Of a stretch of DNA of 64,000 bases, positions 9,229-17,350 are shown one piece after another. The DNA is from Psychrobacter sp. PL19 (GTDB lineage Bacteria; Pseudomonadota; Gammaproteobacteria; Pseudomonadales; Moraxellaceae): contig NZ_JAGING010000001.1 in the NCBI RefSeq assembly GCF_017875835.1, forward strand, positions 2,604,001-2,668,000, given 5' to 3'. The notes under the pieces were generated by a model. It was not told the DNA's origin. It worked only from the letters and a program-made list of their open reading frames with translations, and made no database searches. The position numbers and the translations under genes are program-made. Position 1 is the stretch's first letter; each line of letters starts with the position of its first letter.

Positions 9229-11913
9229 GTGAGCCAGCCATTTCGCTCAGCCGATATTCGCCAAGCTTTTATCAATTTTTTTATAAGCAAGCAGCATACC
9301 CCCGTCCCCTCATCGAGCCTTATCCCGCACAATGATCCGACATTATTATTCACCAATGCCGGTATGAACCAGTTTAAAGAGACCTTTTTGGGCATGGAGC
9401 CTCGCGATTATACGCGAGCGGTGACCTCACAAAAATGTGTGCGCGCTGGTGGCAAACATAATGATTTGGATAACGTCGGCTATACCGCGCGACATCATAC
9501 CTTCTTTGAAATGTTGGGTAACTTCTCTTTTGGCGATTATTTTAAGCAGACAGGTATTGGCTATATTTGGGAGTTTCTGACTTCTGCTGATTGGTTGGCG
9601 ATCGATAAGGACCGCTTGTACGTCACCATCTACGAGACCGACGACGAAGCGTTCAATATATGGCATAAAGATATCGGCGTGCCAGCGGAACGTATCATTC
9701 GTATTGGTGACAATAAAGGCGCACCCTACGCTTCTGATAACTTTTGGACCATGGGTGACACGGGTCCTTGTGGTCCTTGTACCGAAGTCTTTTATGACCA
9801 CGGCGCGGATATCGAAGGTGGCTTGCCCGGTACGCCTGAAGAAGATGGCGACCGCTTTATTGAGATTTGGAACTGTGTCTTCATGCAGTTTAACCGTCAA
9901 AAAGACGGCACCATGCTACCGCTACCCGCGCCTAGTGTTGATACTGGTATGGGTCTTGAGCGTATTAGTGCCATCATGCAAGGCTTGCACGGTAACTATC
10001 AAATTGATTTATTTACTCATTTAATGGATGCAGCAGCGGCCATTTTAGAGATTAGTAATGAGCAGCAGTCGTCACTAAAGGTCATTGCTGATCATATACG
10101 TGCGGTATCATTTTTGATTGCTGATGGTGTTATGCCGAGCAATGAAGGTCGCGGTTACGTGCTACGCCGGATTATCCGTCGTGCGGTTCGTCATGGTAAT
10201 AAACTTGGCGCAGAAAGTGAGTTTTTCTATAAAATGGTTGCGCCTTTAGTCGCTGAAATGAGTGATGCTTATCCAGAGCTTAAAGACCAGCAAAGCGTAA
10301 TTGAAAACGCCATTCAAAAAGAAGAAACTCAGTTTGCTAAGACCTTAGCGCAAGGCTTACGTTTGCTGGCCACTGAACTTGAAGGCTTAAAAGATGGCGA
10401 TGTTCTATCTGGTGAAGCAGCATTTAAACTTTATGATACTTATGGTTTCCCGCTTGATTTAACCGCTGATATTACGCGTGAGCGCGGTATTAGCATCGAT
10501 GAAGCTGAATTTGATGAACACATGCAAGCGCAACGTGAACGCGCCCGTGATGCCGGTAAATTCGACGTCGATTATAGTAGCGTCATCCAGGTAGATACCC
10601 CAACCACCTTTATTGGCTATGAGCAATTAAACGACGATAATGTCAATATCGTTGCCCTTTACCAAGATGGTCAAGCAGTCGCTGGCTTAGAAGAAGGTAT
10701 GGAAGGGGTTATTGTCCTCGATCGTACGCCGTTTTATGCGGAAGGCGGCGGACAAGTTGGTGAGCTGGGTGAAATTCGTAGCGCTTCAGGCGTCTTTGAA
10801 GTGCAAGATACCAAAAAGTCTGGTCAAGCCATTATTCATTATGGCATTGTCACTATGGGTACCGTTAGTGCAAGCCAGGTGGCTGAGGCGCAAGTACTCT
10901 CCAGCATTCGTGCTGCCAGCGCCAAAAACCACTCTGCCACTCATTTATTACATGCGGCCCTACGCCAAGTCTTAGGCGCGGCAGTGACTCAAAAAGGCTC
11001 ATTGGTCTCCAGTGACGTGCTGCGTTTTGACTTCTCTCATGATAAACCGGTTACCACTGCTGAAATTACTCATATTGAACGTTTGGTCAATGAGCAAATT
11101 CAAGCCAATGCCCCAGCTTATATCGAAAACATGTCTATCGATGAAGCCATGGATAAAGGCGCAATGGCACTATTTGGCGAAAAATATGGTACAGACGTTC
11201 GGGTCCTGACTATGGGCACGGCTTCAGGTACAGACGGTATGGTTGATGGTAAACGCCAACCCTTCTCGATTGAGCTGTGTGGTGGTTTGCATGTCCAGCG
11301 CACTGGTGATATTGGAATATTGAAAATCACTAGTGAGTCAGGTATTGCCTCAGGTATTCGGCGAGTTGAAGCCGTTACGGGTATGAACGCCGTCAAATAT
11401 ATGCAGCAAAGCGAGCAGCAATTGGGCGAGTTGGCCAGCCAACTTAAAGTCAAACGCCCAGAAGTGGCGCAGCGGGTCCGCACCATGGCAGACAAACAGC
11501 GCGATCTTGAAAAACAACTTGAACGCTTAGAGCAAAAAATTGCCAGCGCTCAAGCGGCTAATTTACTTGCTGACGTGCAGACTATTGCAGGTACGCCAGT
11601 ATTGATTAGTATCTTGAGTGGCGTGGATGGTAAATCGATACGTACGTTAATGGACGATGTCAAATCCAAACTACCCGATAGTGTGATTGTACTGATTGGC
11701 GACAAAGATGAACAGTTAGCATTGGCTGCCAGTGTGGCCAAATCTGTCACTAACCGCGTCAAAGCCGGTGATATTATTCGTCATTTGGCGGGCGAATTGG
11801 GTGGTAAAGGCGGTGGCAAACCTGATTATGCACAAGGTGGCGCTCCAAAAGCGGCAAATACCTCAGCAGTTATCAGTGCCCTTCCTGTGTGGCTTGAATC
11901 GCAGCTTGGCTAA
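9229..11913 (+). CDS. alaS: Alanyl-tRNA synthetase
   Basis: It charges tRNA-Ala with alanine in the cytoplasm and edits mischarged Ser and Gly. The 894-residue protein has the class II catalytic domain with TLLFTNAGMNQFK and the motif around GDTGPCGPCTEVF. The editing domain follows, with zinc ligands HSATHLLH and CGGLHVQRTGDIG. The C-terminal C-Ala domain has the glycine-rich GGKGGGKPDYAQGG. The start is GTG, supported by AAGGAG 5 nt upstream and by the family N terminus (S-x-x-IRQAFINFF). Length fits the family (about 875). lysC follows about 300 nt later with no terminator in between that I can see, as in many gammaproteobacteria. Confidence 0.98.
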   Translation: MSQPFRSADIRQAFINFFISKQHTPVPSSSLIPHNDPTLLFTNAGMNQFKETFLGMEPRDYTRAVTSQKCVRAGGKHNDLDNVGYTARHHTFFEMLGNFSFGDYFKQTGIGYIWEFLTSADWLAIDKDRLYVTIYETDDEAFNIWHKDIGVPAERIIRIGDNKGAPYASDNFWTMGDTGPCGPCTEVFYDHGADIEGGLPGTPEEDGDRFIEIWNCVFMQFNRQKDGTMLPLPAPSVDTGMGLERISAIMQGLHGNYQIDLFTHLMDAAAAILEISNEQQSSLKVIADHIRAVSFLIADGVMPSNEGRGYVLRRIIRRAVRHGNKLGAESEFFYKMVAPLVAEMSDAYPELKDQQSVIENAIQKEETQFAKTLAQGLRLLATELEGLKDGDVLSGEAAFKLYDTYGFPLDLTADITRERGISIDEAEFDEHMQAQRERARDAGKFDVDYSSVIQVDTPTTFIGYEQLNDDNVNIVALYQDGQAVAGLEEGMEGVIVLDRTPFYAEGGGQVGELGEIRSASGVFEVQDTKKSGQAIIHYGIVTMGTVSASQVAEAQVLSSIRAASAKNHSATHLLHAALRQVLGAAVTQKGSLVSSDVLRFDFSHDKPVTTAEITHIERLVNEQIQANAPAYIENMSIDEAMDKGAMALFGEKYGTDVRVLTMGTASGTDGMVDGKRQPFSIELCGGLHVQRTGDIGILKITSESGIASGIRRVEAVTGMNAVKYMQQSEQQLGELASQLKVKRPEVAQRVRTMADKQRDLEKQLERLEQKIASAQAANLLADVQTIAGTPVLISILSGVDGKSIRTLMDDVKSKLPDSVIVLIGDKDEQLALAASVAKSVTNRVKAGDIIRHLAGELGGKGGGKPDYAQGGAPKAANTSAVISALPVWLESQLG

Positions 11914-12215
11914 ATCGCTGGTTTAATTTTTGTGCAAAATACTAGACTGCTGCGTTTGAATGAGGCAATTACTTATAAATTTATGAGCAATTGCTCTATC
12001 CAGCCCCCTGCTGTGGCTTAAAATGTCGGCGCAAATATGGTATAAAGTACAGCGGTTCGTTAATACGTTAATTAATAAGACGGTCAATAAACAGCAGCGT
12101 AGTTTTTATAATCCGGCTTCCTCGTTATTAGCATTGATTTAAAGCGATACAAATCTGCATAAATCAACGCTAACCACTCACAGATAGCCTTTGATGAATA
12201 ATAGGTAATACTTTT
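11914..12215. other. Intergenic region between alaS and lysC
   Basis: The gap is 302 bp of AT-rich sequence. I see no terminator after alaS, no riboswitch-like structure and no clear promoter. lysC may be read from alaS or from an unrecognised promoter here. Confidence 0.35.
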
Positions 12216-13499
12216 ATGGCGTTAATAGTACAAAAATACGGCGGCACGTCAATGGGCAGTATCGACCGCATCAAAAATGTCGCCAAACGGGTCAAACGCT
12301 GGCATGATAACGGTCATCAGATTGTAGTCGTAGTGTCTGCCATGAGCGGAGAGACCAACCGATTGATTGATCTAGCACGCCAAATCAGTAATGATCCTGA
12401 TCCCCGTGAATATGATCAAATGGTGTCCACCGGTGAGCAGGTCTCAATTTCACTGCTCGCGATGGCGATTAAAGAGCTGGGCATTGGTGCGCATTCCTTT
12501 ACCGGTCGTCAAGTAGCGATTAAAACTGATAGTGTGCATAATAAAGCTCGGATCGAAAGTATCGATGACCAGAATATCCGCGCACAACTAGACGCTGGTA
12601 ATGTGGTTATCGTGGCAGGCTTTCAGGGCATCGACGCCGCTGGTAACGCCACCACCCTAGGTCGCGGTGGATCTGATACTACTGGGGTCGCGATTGCGGC
12701 AGCCTTAGGTGCGGATGAATGCCAAATTTATACTGATGTCGACGGCGTCTATACTACTGACCCTCGTGTCACTTCAAAAGCCAAAAAGCTTGAGAAGATT
12801 ACCTTTGAAGAAATGCTAGAGATGGCCAGCCTGGGCTCTAAAATTTTGCAAATTCGCTCAGTAGAATTCGCTGGCAAATATGGCGTACCATTGCGCGTAC
12901 TCTCTAGCTTTGATGAAGACACTGATGGCAGTTACGACGACGATTTCAAAAATAACGTCGGCACCCTAATTACGATAGACGAAGGAGATAATATGGAACA
13001 TGCAGTCATCTCAGGTATCGCCTTTAACCGCGATGAAGCAAAAATTGTAGTGCGTGCCGTACCGGACCATCCTGGCATTGCCTCTGCGATTTTAAGCCCC
13101 ATTGGCCGCGCGAATATCGAAATTGACATGATTGTTCAGAACCTATCTACTAATGGTACTACTGACTTCAGTTTTACCGTGAACCGTACCGACATGGATA
13201 AAACCATGAAAGTGCTTAATGAAGAAGTCAAAGACGAGATTGGTGCCAAAGAAGTCTTAGGCAATAGCGATGTCGTAAAAGTCTCATTAGTTGGTGTTGG
13301 CATGCGTTCACACGCTGGTGTTGCTAGTCTTATGTTTCAAACCCTTGCTGAAAACAATATCAACATTCAAATGATATCGACCAGTGAGATTAAAGTCTCA
13401 GTCCTTATCCAAGAGCAGTATCTAGAAAAAGCGGTCAGATCACTGCATACTGCTTTTGGCCTGGACCGTGAAGATGGCGAAAGCAAGATTGCTGGGTAG
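12216..13499 (+). CDS. lysC: Aspartate kinase
   Basis: It phosphorylates aspartate, the first step towards lysine, threonine, methionine and diaminopimelate. The amino-acid kinase domain (about 1-235) starts ALIVQKYGGTSMG and contains TLGRGGSDTTGVAIAAALGA and YTDVDGVYTTDPR. Two ACT domains follow (about 265-335 and 345-415), with VPDHPGIASAIL and VGVGMRSHAGVA as their ligand loops. The length (427) and single-polypeptide layout match the Pseudomonas/Acinetobacter type, which also carries an internal start for the regulatory subunit in some species. It ends with a terminator and is followed by csrA, the usual gammaproteobacterial order. Confidence 0.97.
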   Translation: MALIVQKYGGTSMGSIDRIKNVAKRVKRWHDNGHQIVVVVSAMSGETNRLIDLARQISNDPDPREYDQMVSTGEQVSISLLAMAIKELGIGAHSFTGRQVAIKTDSVHNKARIESIDDQNIRAQLDAGNVVIVAGFQGIDAAGNATTLGRGGSDTTGVAIAAALGADECQIYTDVDGVYTTDPRVTSKAKKLEKITFEEMLEMASLGSKILQIRSVEFAGKYGVPLRVLSSFDEDTDGSYDDDFKNNVGTLITIDEGDNMEHAVISGIAFNRDEAKIVVRAVPDHPGIASAILSPIGRANIEIDMIVQNLSTNGTTDFSFTVNRTDMDKTMKVLNEEVKDEIGAKEVLGNSDVVKVSLVGVGMRSHAGVASLMFQTLAENNINIQMISTSEIKVSVLIQEQYLEKAVRSLHTAFGLDREDGESKIAG

Positions 13500-13544
13500 T
13501 CTTTTATAAAATAATCATTGACAATATTTAGTCAGTTTTGATCA

Positions 13545-13571
13545 ACGGGGTCTTTATGACGCCGTTTTTTT
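13545..13571 (+). terminator. Rho-independent terminator after lysC
   Basis: The stem ACGGGGTC pairs with GACGCCGT (one mismatch) around a TTTAT loop and is followed by seven T. It lies 45 nt after the lysC stop. Confidence 0.8.
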
Positions 13572-13867
13572 GCATTTGTGACTGCTACGGTCAGTCTCTA
13601 TACAGTAGTTTTGTGAAAAGCCGTGACAGTATCTGTTATGCCACCTATAATGGAAGCTTCATTTGGGCTAAATGAATTTACCTATTATCACCATAACGCG
13701 CAGCGTTTTGGGCAATTTGCCTAACGGCTATGTTTTCTGTTAATAAATTTTGAATGATATTTTTTATTTTGAATGAACTTAGTGGTTCTGCTGCGTGGTG
13801 ATACCCTGCAATTGAGATGTAATTTAATGAGCAATGACTTGTTAATGCGACATAAGGAGTGTGACGC

Positions 13868-14113
13868 ATGTTAATTTTGACCCGCCGAGTGGGCGAAACT
13901 TTAATGGTTGGCGATGAGGTCAGTGTGACTGTCTTAGGCGTCAAGGGCAATCAAGTACGCATCGGTGTTGACGCGCCAAAAGATATTGCCGTGCACCGTG
14001 AAGAGATTTATCAGCGCATTCAACAGGAGCGTTCGGTACAATCACAGATGCAGCATCTTGAACAAGGTAATTTTGCACCTTCGTTTGATGACGAAGACTA
14101 CTTTAATCGATAA
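13868..14113 (+). CDS. csrA: Carbon storage regulator CsrA
   Basis: It is an RNA-binding dimer that blocks or stabilises mRNAs at GGA motifs and is a global regulator of metabolism, motility and biofilm. The protein begins [16 protein letters not shown] and contains [29 protein letters not shown], the conserved five-strand core with R44-type RNA contacts. At 81 residues it is about 20 longer than E. coli CsrA; the extra part is a Gln-rich, acidic tail. AAGGAG lies 7-8 nt upstream of the ATG. It has a 368-bp leader region after lysC with a terminator in it, so it probably has its own promoter. Confidence 0.97.
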   Translation: MLILTRRVGETLMVGDEVSVTVLGVKGNQVRIGVDAPKDIAVHREEIYQRIQQERSVQSQMQHLEQGNFAPSFDDEDYFNR

Positions 14114-14199
14114 GCTGTCGTACTTACCATTTAATCACTAAGCATAAATTAAGTGCTAATTGTTTCTGGCTCTTTAATCTGCTTTGAGGTCACTTACTT

Positions 14200-14574
14200 A
14201 TGAGTATTCGCCAATCAGATGTATCAGCTCTACTTAATGGTTTGAATAAAAAAGCCATTAAATTCAACGATGTCATTAGTTTTATCGATGATTTTTATCG
14301 TTATGCGCCCGCCTCCTTTACCAATGGCATGGTGAACAATGCCGCTGGTGAAAATGAAGGTAGCGCCAAGGTTTTTGGCTTTGCTAAACACCATGGTTTA
14401 AGCCAACTGGATACCCTGAAACTATTTGGTGAGCATTATGCGCAAGTGCAGGCAACGCCAAATGGTACTGATCATGCCAATATTCGTAACTTTTTACATT
14501 GGGGCTGGCAAGGTTTTTTGATGCAAAAAAACCCGTTGACTATGCATACCAGCGTTAAGACTAAGGCGCTTTAA
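14200..14574 (+). CDS. HopJ type III effector family protein
   Basis: The 124-residue soluble protein has the HopJ family pattern: a helical start, FIDDFYRYAPASFTNG, then NEGSAKVFGFAKHHGL and the FLHWGWQGF motif near the C terminus. The name comes from a Pseudomonas syringae effector. The family is widespread in bacteria without type III secretion, and no secretion genes are near here, so an ordinary cytoplasmic role is more likely. The start has TGAGGT upstream. It follows csrA by 86 nt in the same direction and ends at a strong terminator. Confidence 0.85.
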   Translation: MSIRQSDVSALLNGLNKKAIKFNDVISFIDDFYRYAPASFTNGMVNNAAGENEGSAKVFGFAKHHGLSQLDTLKLFGEHYAQVQATPNGTDHANIRNFLHWGWQGFLMQKNPLTMHTSVKTKAL

Positions 14575-14630
14575 TATTCTTTGAATCAATCTTAGTGTTA
14601 TCAATTTCTTTAGTATTGATGAGCGAGATT

Positions 14631-14667
14631 AAAAGAGCCACGTTATCATTGATAGCGTGGCTCTTTT
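14631..14667. terminator. Bidirectional terminator between the HopJ-like and DUF1315 genes
   Basis: AAAAGAGCCACG pairs with CGTGGCTCTTTT across a short AT-rich loop. The A- and T-runs on both sides fit use by both convergent genes, though it is nearer the HopJ-like stop (about 57 nt) than the DUF1315 stop (113 nt). Confidence 0.9.
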
Positions 14668-14779
14668 GTTATTCTATACTCTAATATTCATTAATCTAGG
14701 AATTATGATCTTTTAAACGGCTAACCACCTAAATTGTTGGCAATCCGACTCAATAATAAATGACGACTAATGCAGCGCT

Positions 14780-15091
14780 TTATTTATCACGGAATTTTAC
14801 TGGCTGAATGGCGCCTTTGGGGTTGGGCATATTGGGATATTGATTCTCGTGCTCAACATCACACTCAGCGCCAACGATAGAGCCATCACCTCTTACTGGC
14901 TTGTGCATATACCCAATACGCTCAACAGGTGTTAAGTGTTCGTGCTCCCAAATCATCGTCGCTTGCATACAGGTTTCACGCTGCTCAGCCGTCAATTTTC
15001 GCCCATCAGGCCATTTTCCCAGCTCAATAGCCATGCGAAATTTATCGACTACCTCAGGTGTTAAGCTTGCTAGTATCGTCTGTTTATCCAT
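14780..15091 (-). CDS. DUF1315 (YeaC-like) family protein
   Basis: The 103-residue protein has the DUF1315 core: LTPEVVDKFRMAIELGKWPDGRKLT, then QRETCMQATMIWEHEHL near residues 35-58. The C-terminal part is Pro/Asn-rich and not conserved. Function is unknown. GGAGAGTA lies about 7 nt before the ATG. nadK is upstream on the same strand with a 45-nt gap, so they may be cotranscribed. Confidence 0.82.
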   Translation of the reverse strand: MDKQTILASLTPEVVDKFRMAIELGKWPDGRKLTAEQRETCMQATMIWEHEHLTPVERIGYMHKPVRGDGSIVGAECDVEHENQYPNMPNPKGAIQPVKFRDK

Positions 15092-15136
15092 GCTGCCTAC
15101 TCTCCACTACTATTTTTTATATTATATATAATGCCT

Positions 15137-16156
15137 TCATTCGTCGTCCATAATATCATCATCGTGGTCAAGACTGAACTCTTCGGCATGTACGTTCCAG
15201 TGCAATTTGGTGCGGCAGGCCTCGTAAAAGTCGAAACCTGGTGGATGTAGTAAGGTTAGCTTGTCAGGATGCTTACGGATATACAAGCGCTGCTCTTGCT
15301 CTAGCGGCACGCTTTGCTTGCCATCAGCGCTAACCATAGGCTGAGTACGATTGTCTTCGTGAATGCGAATACTAATTTCACTATTACCACTCACCACAAT
15401 CGGCCGACTTGATAAAGTATGCGGATGCATGGGAACCAAACAAATGGCATCCATGCTGGGATGAATAATCGGTCCACCACCAGATAGCGCATAGGCGGTT
15501 GATCCGGTTGGTGTAGCCACAATCAAACCATCACTGTGCTGACGATAGACGTCTTGACCGTCGATTTTCATCTGAAAATCAATCATATGTACCGACTTGC
15601 CAGCATGTAGGACAATGTCATTTAACGCCATATCTTCATGAATGATTTTTCGACCTTCCCGAATTTCCATGGTCAACAAAAACCGATGATCCAGCTGATA
15701 GTCACCCATCAATACTTGGCGTAATTTGAACGCCGCTTCATCAGGCTTCACGTCCGCCAAAAACCCAAGACGACCGCGATTCACACCAAGTACGGGTACT
15801 CGATAGCGCGCCAACGCTTCGGCAGCATGTAATATTGAACCATCCCCGCCTACCACAATGACCAGGTCACAAATCTCGCCAATCAAACTGCGTTTGACGA
15901 GTTTGACCTTTTCTATTTCAGTGAGATCTAGGGTGGGTAGATGAGCCGTTTGCACATCCATGATCAAAGTCAGGCCCATCTCATTAATGGTTTGGGCAAT
16001 CTGGACCAAACTTTGGGTCACGCTACGTTTTCCTGCTCGGCCCATGAGACCAATACGACGAAAAGCGGGGTTTTTAATGGCATGAAACAGCTCTGATTCA
16101 TGTAAATGTGGCAATCTTTCTGACTGCGCTGAGTTTTCCATAAAACGACTCGGCAT
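15137..16156 (-). CDS. nadK: NAD kinase
   Basis: It phosphorylates NAD+ to NADP+ using ATP or polyphosphate in the cytoplasm. The diagnostic motifs are VVVGGDGSILHAAEAL with the catalytic Asp of GGDG, MALNDIVLHAGKS (NE/D motif) and GSTAYALSGGGPIIHP. At 339 residues it is longer than E. coli NadK (292), with about 30 extra residues at the N terminus before RRIGLMGRAGK. An acidic tail rich in Asp and Glu closes the protein. The first ATG has a poor Shine-Dalgarno; the methionine at residue 6 is an equally plausible start. Confidence 0.96.
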   Translation of the reverse strand: MPSRFMENSAQSERLPHLHESELFHAIKNPAFRRIGLMGRAGKRSVTQSLVQIAQTINEMGLTLIMDVQTAHLPTLDLTEIEKVKLVKRSLIGEICDLVIVVGGDGSILHAAEALARYRVPVLGVNRGRLGFLADVKPDEAAFKLRQVLMGDYQLDHRFLLTMEIREGRKIIHEDMALNDIVLHAGKSVHMIDFQMKIDGQDVYRQHSDGLIVATPTGSTAYALSGGGPIIHPSMDAICLVPMHPHTLSSRPIVVSGNSEISIRIHEDNRTQPMVSADGKQSVPLEQEQRLYIRKHPDKLTLLHPPGFDFYEACRTKLHWNVHAEEFSLDHDDDIMDDE

Positions 16157-16410
16157 AACTTAGGATAATTGACAATAATTGTATGATAAAAATTATATGA
16201 CAATAATAGCGATAAACGAGCCGTTAAACTAGCATGTTTTATCAATTATCGTTGTTAACTGTCGTAATCAACCCCATATATAAGCTATGAGGTGCACTTT
16301 ATGACTGAATTATTAACACACTAGTGCTGCTACTGGACGTTGCTTTATGAGTGGGTGAATAACGGGTTAAATAGTAGCGCTAGCCCTTGAATACAGTCAC
16401 GTAAACACCG
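16157..16410. other. Divergent intergenic region nadK / BI-1 family gene
   Basis: Apart from the promoter annotated just downstream, I see only AT-rich sequence with no repeats or strong hairpins. It must hold the nadK promoter on the minus strand. Confidence 0.35.
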
Positions 16411-16438
16411 TTGACAATAATAGCAATTTTGCTAAAGT
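16411..16438 (+). promoter_or_regulatory. Sigma-70-type promoter of the BI-1/YccA gene
   Basis: TTGACA at 16411-16416 and TAAAGT at 16433-16438 are separated by 16 bp. This predicts a leader of about 40 nt before the ATG at 16483. It also shows that a longer reading frame from the TTG at 16411 would start inside the promoter and is unlikely. Confidence 0.7.
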
Positions 16439-16482
16439 ATCTATCATCTATTTCATTTATATTTTTTATTGAGGACACATAT

Positions 16483-17205
16483 ATGGCCAATCCTATTGTC
16501 AGTCGCGCAGAACTTGCGATCGGTGGTGAGCCGATGACCGTCAAAGGCGTAATACAGAAAACCAGTCTATTATTGGGGCTGTCTGCCACTACTGGTGTGG
16601 GCTTTTTCTTTTATGCTCTTATGACTGGTCTATCACAAGGCTTTATTACTATGGCTGCCTTTGGCAGCATGTTCGCCGCCTTTGGTCTAGCGTTATATAT
16701 TACTTTTAAGCCACAAAAAGCCAAAACTCTAGCGATACCTTTTACACTGCTAGAAGGCATCTTCTTGGGCGGTATCTCGCTATTCTTTATGAGAATGTAT
16801 CCAAGCGTGCCAGTCACTGCCATGTGTGCAACTTTCGTTACTGCAGCGGTGATGCTCGGACTGTATCGTTCTGGTCTGGTCAAAGTCACTGAGAAATTTC
16901 GCTCAATCATGACCTCAGCTATCATTGCTATTATGTTGGTTTATGTCGCTCAATGGGTACTGTCACTAGCGTTTGGCTCTAGCTTACCGTTTTTGTTTGA
17001 GGGTGGTGCCATTGCTATTGGCTTCAGCCTATTTGTGATCGTTATCGCTTCTTTTACGCTGTTATTAGACTTTGATAATATTGACCGCGGCGTCGCAGCG
17101 GGTATCTCTGAAGACTACGAATGGTTGTTCAGTATCGGCATCCTTACCACCCTAGTATGGATGTATATTGAATTTATGCGTCTGCTAAGCTACTTACAAG
17201 ACTAG
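16483..17205 (+). CDS. Bax inhibitor-1/YccA family inner membrane protein
   Basis: The 240-residue protein has seven predicted membrane helices in the BI-1 pattern. The first is TTGVGFFFYALMTGL; the last lie in FSIGILTTLVWMYIEFMRLL. Between them is the acidic LDFDNIDRGVAAGISEDYEW, where BI-1 proteins place pH- or Ca2+-sensing Asp residues. The family includes E. coli YccA and YbhL; the best match is the subgroup with FDNIDRG/YEW motifs (YbhL/BaxI_1 type). A role in membrane stress or as an FtsH modulator is inferred from relatives only. Start MANPIVSRAEL is chosen because GAGGA lies upstream at good spacing and because of the promoter position. Confidence 0.88.
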   Translation: MANPIVSRAELAIGGEPMTVKGVIQKTSLLLGLSATTGVGFFFYALMTGLSQGFITMAAFGSMFAAFGLALYITFKPQKAKTLAIPFTLLEGIFLGGISLFFMRMYPSVPVTAMCATFVTAAVMLGLYRSGLVKVTEKFRSIMTSAIIAIMLVYVAQWVLSLAFGSSLPFLFEGGAIAIGFSLFVIVIASFTLLLDFDNIDRGVAAGISEDYEWLFSIGILTTLVWMYIEFMRLLSYLQD

Positions 17206-17233
17206 TTCGACAGTGGTTGTAGAAACTTGTTTT

Positions 17234-17259
17234 GAAAAGCTGCTACTGCTTAGCTTTTC
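17234..17259 (+). other. Hairpin before the BI-1 gene terminator
   Basis: GAAAAGCT pairs with AGCTTTTC around a 10-nt loop. It precedes the terminator at 17272 by 12 nt and may protect or assist the transcript end. Confidence 0.45.
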
Positions 17260-17271
17260 GCTCTAAAAAGC

Positions 17272-17312
17272 AAAAACCGCCTGTTGCTAATAATAGTGAC
17301 AGGCGGTTTTTT
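17272..17312. terminator. Bidirectional terminator between BI-1 gene and ccoI
   Basis: AAAAACCGCCTGT pairs with ACAGGCGGTTTTTT. It lies about 65 nt from the BI-1 stop and 38 nt from the ccoI stop on the other strand, so it serves both convergent genes. Confidence 0.92.
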
Positions 17313-17350
17313 ATGATTAAAAGTTGAGTAGGTGGTTAACGGTTCACAAA

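Noticed and set aside
9427..9900. 157-codon open frame on the minus strand inside alaS
   Set aside because: It lies entirely opposite the highly conserved alaS catalytic domain; no ribosome site and no recognisable motif. It is a shadow of alaS codon use.
13500..13867. tRNA genes near csrA
   Set aside because: In several gammaproteobacteria tRNA-Ser/Arg genes follow csrA. I looked for T-loop sequences (GGTTCGAATCC-like) in the gaps around it and found none.
14200..14574. HopJ-like gene as a sign of a type III secretion system or pathogenicity island
   Set aside because: No secretion genes, chaperone or island borders are near, and the family is common in free-living bacteria next to csrA.
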